From: Panax quinquefolius
Lineage: Eukaryota > Streptophyta > Magnoliopsida > Apiales > Araliaceae
Direction: 5' to 3'
Assembly: GCA_020205615.1 (NCBI GenBank)
Contig: CM035165.1
Span: forward strand, 91,202,005-91,266,004
DNA: 64,000 nt
Shown here: in pieces, positions 60,061 to 64,000 of the stretch
How positions within the stretch are numbered: position 1 is the stretch's first letter
How the letters are laid out: every line of letters starts with the position of its first letter
Notes under the pieces: generated by a model
Seen by the model: the letters and a program-made list of their open reading frames with translations, nothing else
Databases searched by the model: none
What the model was told of the DNA's origin: nothing
Translations under genes and position numbers: made by a program

Positions 60061-60961
60061 TATGTATGTGCTATCTCCTTTAGATGGTTAACTGCTGCCA
60101 CAATAATAGGTTTTCCATTAGTAGATGATACTGGCGTCTGAGCTTAATTCAGGCTGCCTTAGGCCAGTACTCGTATTCACATTTGTTTTTTTAAATACTT
60201 CTATATTTGTGCACCCAAGTGGAAATTACATAACAAGTGCTCAAGGGTTCCTGACTGTGCATATTGACCCGTTATTTTTGTTGACGTGGAATGTTGAACT
60301 CTAAACCTTCCCAAACTAGAACGTTATATTCTAACAAAAACCACTGGACCAATTACCTATTATGCTAAAATTTATGTAACACTAATATTTAAACCACCTA
60401 GCATTGTTTATATGCATGTGAAGATGAGATAATAATACCTGTAATAATAATAATAATTGTAATAATTATTATTGTAATAATAATACTAAATTTTAAATAA
60501 TTAAAATTTTAAATAATAATTAAAATTTTAAATAATAATAATAATTGTAATAATTAAAATAATAATAATAATAATTAGTTCCAATATAATTAGTTATTTC
60601 TCATTTACACTTCATTTCATTCATAAAATTACCAATTAAGCACCATGATAAATTTCAAGATTAGAAATAAATCAATGATATACTGATAATTGTATGTGAT
60701 CAAGCAAAACAAATACAGATTTAATTTACAAACTGAAAAAAGAAAAAGCAATTAGGACAAATTCTAGAAAATCAAGAAAATACAAAACTGTAAATCAGCA
60801 TATATACCCACGCTCCAAAAGAAAACGTCAATCAATGCATTAGAACTAAAAATGTACTACAAATATATTAAATAAAAGGATAAAATGCATGTCCATGCAA
60901 ATTTAAAATAATTTAAAATTTCGGAAATGAGGATTTATATAGAAACTGAAATGATGACAAA
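60061..60961. other. AT-rich intergenic DNA with (AAT)n repeats
   Basis: 'taataataat' and 'attaaaattttaaataa' repeats lie at about 60430-60580. No gene seen. Confidence 0.65.
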
Positions 60962-61701
60962 TGTGACGCCCCCAAAATAGGTATACATCACCTATTCTGA
61001 GTTGCCAAATACATGGTACAGAATACAAATACAACTTAATTATACAACTGTCGTGCAAAGTACGACAAAACATAAGTTCATGAGTTTTAATACAAATATT
61101 GTCGTCTGCATAATATACAAATTCAAATTCAATATTATTACATTTATTTTTCCACTATTTCACGGAATAGTGAGGACTACTAATGCTATCATCTCGTTAA
61201 ATTACTCCGCTCCCCGACTAGTCCTCGCTACGCTCTCATTTTCTCAAGAGAACAATGAAAGTAAAAAGGTGAGCTCAACTAGCCAAGAGAAATATTATGA
61301 CTAAGATAATGCGAATATATTATCGTTAGCCTTCAACAAAGTGTTAAAGCGATATAATATAACAACCATCAAGTTTAAGCTGCAAATAAACAAGCAATCC
61401 ATTAAAAGAGTCAAGTAGAGAATAAAATCTACTATCTTTTATGATTTAAAAGGTTTTTATCACTTTTTATATTTGGGACTCGACTTAATAAATAATTCAC
61501 ATCATCGAATCACCTTACATTACTGACTAATGATATTCTTTAAGATATCACGACCACAATTATCTATGCACTACTGGCCAAGAATATTTGTGTATTCAAT
61601 AATGGTCATGATCATGCTAACAACTCGTCCATCAATGCACTACGCCAATGATGACTTTTTTCACATTATTTGTAACATTACGGTCATGATTACATAGAAT
61701 A
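60962..61701 (-). repeat. Family-A-like LTR, 3' portion, reversed
   Basis: It starts on the plus strand with TGTGACGCCCCCAAAATAGG, the reverse complement of the family-A LTR end, and follows that LTR inward for about 740 bp (purine-rich 'agagaaatattatgactaag', 'gtcatgatcatgctaacaac'). It is then cut by a second LTR start. Confidence 0.8.
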
Positions 61702-63141
61702 TGTGGATTTTCAAAATAGGTATACATCACCTATTCTCGAAGTCGTCAAATACGTAGTATGTAATACAAATACAATTTAATAATACAAGCTATGCCGTGG
61801 TACAATATACAAAACATAAAATCATGAGTTTGAATACAAATATTGTCTCATTAGAGATTATACAAACTCAAAGGAGTCCTCATTACAATTATTATCACAC
61901 TATTTTCGCAGAATAGTGAGGGACTACTAATCTTATCATATCGGCCCGTCACTCGGTTCCCGACTAGTCCTGCTACGTTCTCATTTTTCGAAGAGAACAA
62001 TGAAAGTAAAAGGTAAGCTCAACTAGCCCCATAAAAAATATTATGACTAAGATAATGCAGAATATATTATCGTTAGCCTTCAACGGTGTTAAACTGATAC
62101 AATATAACAACCATCAAGTTTAACTGCAGCGGAACAAACAATCCATTAAAAGAGTTAAGTAGATAATAAAATCTACTATCTTTTATGATTTAAAAGATTT
62201 TTCACTACTTTTATCGCTGGGACTCAGCTTAATAAATAATCCACATCATCGAATCACCCCTGCACTACGGCCAATGATATTCTTTAGTATCACGACCACA
62301 ATTATCCATGACTACGGGCCAAGAATATTTGTGTATTTAATAATGGTCATGATCATGCCAACAATCGTCCATCGATGCACTACAGGCCAATGAGGACTTT
62401 TACCACATCATTTGTAATATTACGATTATGATTACATCGAATAATCACATCATAATCATACCAAGTCCATCTATGCACTATAGGCCACAAATGACTTTCA
62501 ACAAAATATAAACATGATGATGATGACAATGATATAAAATTCAATATAACAAGTTCAAGAATTAATTTATCCAGAACTAATAACGTCAAGTTGTCAACAT
62601 GATATCGCTTGCTGTAGAGTAAAATTCAAGAATGCTCGGAAGAATATTTCCATGAAAAGATCTTTGGATGAAGCGTAAATATCAAGGATATTCCACTAAT
62701 TTCATGGAGTATATAAGTCAAAACTTTAACCAATTGAGTATAATAAGGAATGGAATAACAAAAGAAATTACCAAAGCATCGATAGACCGCATACAGCGAG
62801 TTATTCCAATGTAATAATAAAGACAGAATCGGTCCGGCGTAGAACGCATGCACGTGATATTCAACAGAATAATAAAAAGCGGAATCGTCCGGCGTAAAAA
62901 CGCACAAACATGATATTCAACGGAATAATAAAAGCGGAATCGGTCCCGTTGAACTCGTGGACGGGATATTCCGAGAATAATAAAGATGGAATTAGGTCCC
63001 ATAGAACGCACGTGATGTGATATTCCAATGTAATAATAAAGAGCGGAACCGGTCCCACAGAGAACGCATGCATGGATGTTCCAATGAATGATAAAGAATG
63101 GAACAATGTAAGAATTTCACCAAGTATAGGGTAGCTCCGCG
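61702..63141 (-). repeat. Second family-A-like LTR, reversed, truncated by a family-B LTR
   Basis: It starts TGTGGATTTTCAAAATAGG and repeats the same LTR sequence, extending further to the 60-bp repeat array (about 62800-63110, 'ggaataataaa', 'cggaatcggtcc') and 'accaagtatagggta', where the B-type LTR begins. Confidence 0.8.
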
Positions 63142-64000
63142 TGTGAGACCCCAGATTTTATCAATAAAGATTTAAATTTTGTCGAAATAATTTTTTAATA
63201 TTATGGTGTGAATTTGAGATAATATTATAGTTGTGGGTAGTATTTATAAATTTTGCAAAGTATCACAGTGGTTATATTATATTTGATTGGTGGGGAATAT
63301 CCAGGTTTAGCGAGGGAATATTCATGACAACTGGCTCAATCATTGGTGGACCCCACAATGTAATTATTATCGGATTGATCGAAAGCGACAAAAATATTTT
63401 ATTGAAATAACTGGCGGAACTTTTACCGTGGATCTTGTTGAACTACTCGGTATTAAAAATACGATGTCGTGTGGTTGCATAGTAGCACCGGTATTGATTA
63501 TTGATGCTTATGTGAAAAGTCACTCGGTTTGATTCCATTATTGTCGATTAATAATATGAATTATTATAGCGATAATGACGTTTTGTTTTATTCGTATTAT
63601 TAACCTAATAAAATGTAAACATTTTTTTTTATATAAAATGTATACTTTATTAAAGTTATTCATAAATAGAATATATTATATTTTATTATGCATAGTGTTG
63701 CATAGTGTTTTGCATAGTGTTGCATAGTAAAATATTTTTATATAAATAGAATATATTATATTTTATTTAAAAGATTTTGCTTTAAATATGGACCGTCAGA
63801 TTAAAGTAAATCAATCTGGACCGTTCATGGATTAATTACTATGCATTCTATTTTCCTATAAATAGAAGTTCATTCCTTCATTATTTTCTTACGAATTCTT
63901 TGAAACTCTAGAGAGAAATTATAGAGAGAAGTTATAGAGAGAAAATCTAGAGAGAGAAAGAAGAAGAGTGATTCGGTACTTCACTACTTTGATATCCAAA
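63142..64000 (+). repeat. Family-B LTR, left part, runs off the window
   Basis: TGTGAGACCCCAGATTTTATC and what follows matches the element B LTRs (12886 and 18833) including 'gcatagtgttgcatagt' repeats and the TATA box region at about 63858. The rest lies beyond base 64000. Confidence 0.9.

Overview
The window is nuclear DNA of a eudicot plant, rich in transposable elements. Split exons with GT-AG borders, AT-rich introns, MITEs, LTR retrotransposons and a hAT transposon show it is a plant. A TIR-type NBS-LRR fragment argues for a eudicot, because monocots lack that class. I cannot name the species. I see no tRNA or rRNA gene, no CRISPR array and no bacterial feature.

Layout. (1) 1-6,895: the 5' part of a minus-strand gene for mannosylglycoprotein endo-beta-mannosidase (GH2). 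Three exons are visible and the rest lies left of base 1. Its introns hold Stowaway-like MITEs and a larger repeat with two 18-bp palindromes. (2) 8,992-27,125: a Ty3/Gypsy chromovirus-like element (A) with LTRs of about 2.5 kb, split by a related non-autonomous element (B, 12,886-21,175). (3) 27,126-31,385: a truncated, frameshifted DUF3475/DUF668-family pseudogene between LTR-like repeats. (4) 31,394-33,177: a decayed hAT transposon with a perfect 8-bp target duplication. (5) 33,960-36,383: an inverted repeat made of two cellulose-synthase-like D (CSLD) pseudogene fragments around an S-adenosylmethionine synthetase fragment. (6) 37,127-51,423: a minus-strand Gypsy array LTR-internal-LTR-internal-LTR bounded by one 5-bp target duplication. 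(7) 53,745-54,222: the last two exons of a squalene epoxidase gene. (8) 54,430-60,060: a TNL resistance-gene pseudogene cut inside its NB-ARC domain by a 4.76-kb Ty1/Copia element. (9) 60,962-64,000: reversed family-A LTR pieces and a family-B LTR running off the right edge.

Only the mannosidase could be an intact host gene, and only its start is visible. The other host sequences are broken fragments. The Gypsy elements A, B and C share a leader, an initiator-Met primer site, LTR minisatellites and a small LTR hairpin, so they are relatives. B and C have lost the reverse-transcriptase core and would need another element's enzymes.

I did not find a clear new biological system. The strongest leads are the CSLD/SAMS inverted repeat, the three-LTR array, the paired palindromes in the mannosidase intron, and discordances between LTR copies that pile up at the same short sites and may be sequencing artefacts.
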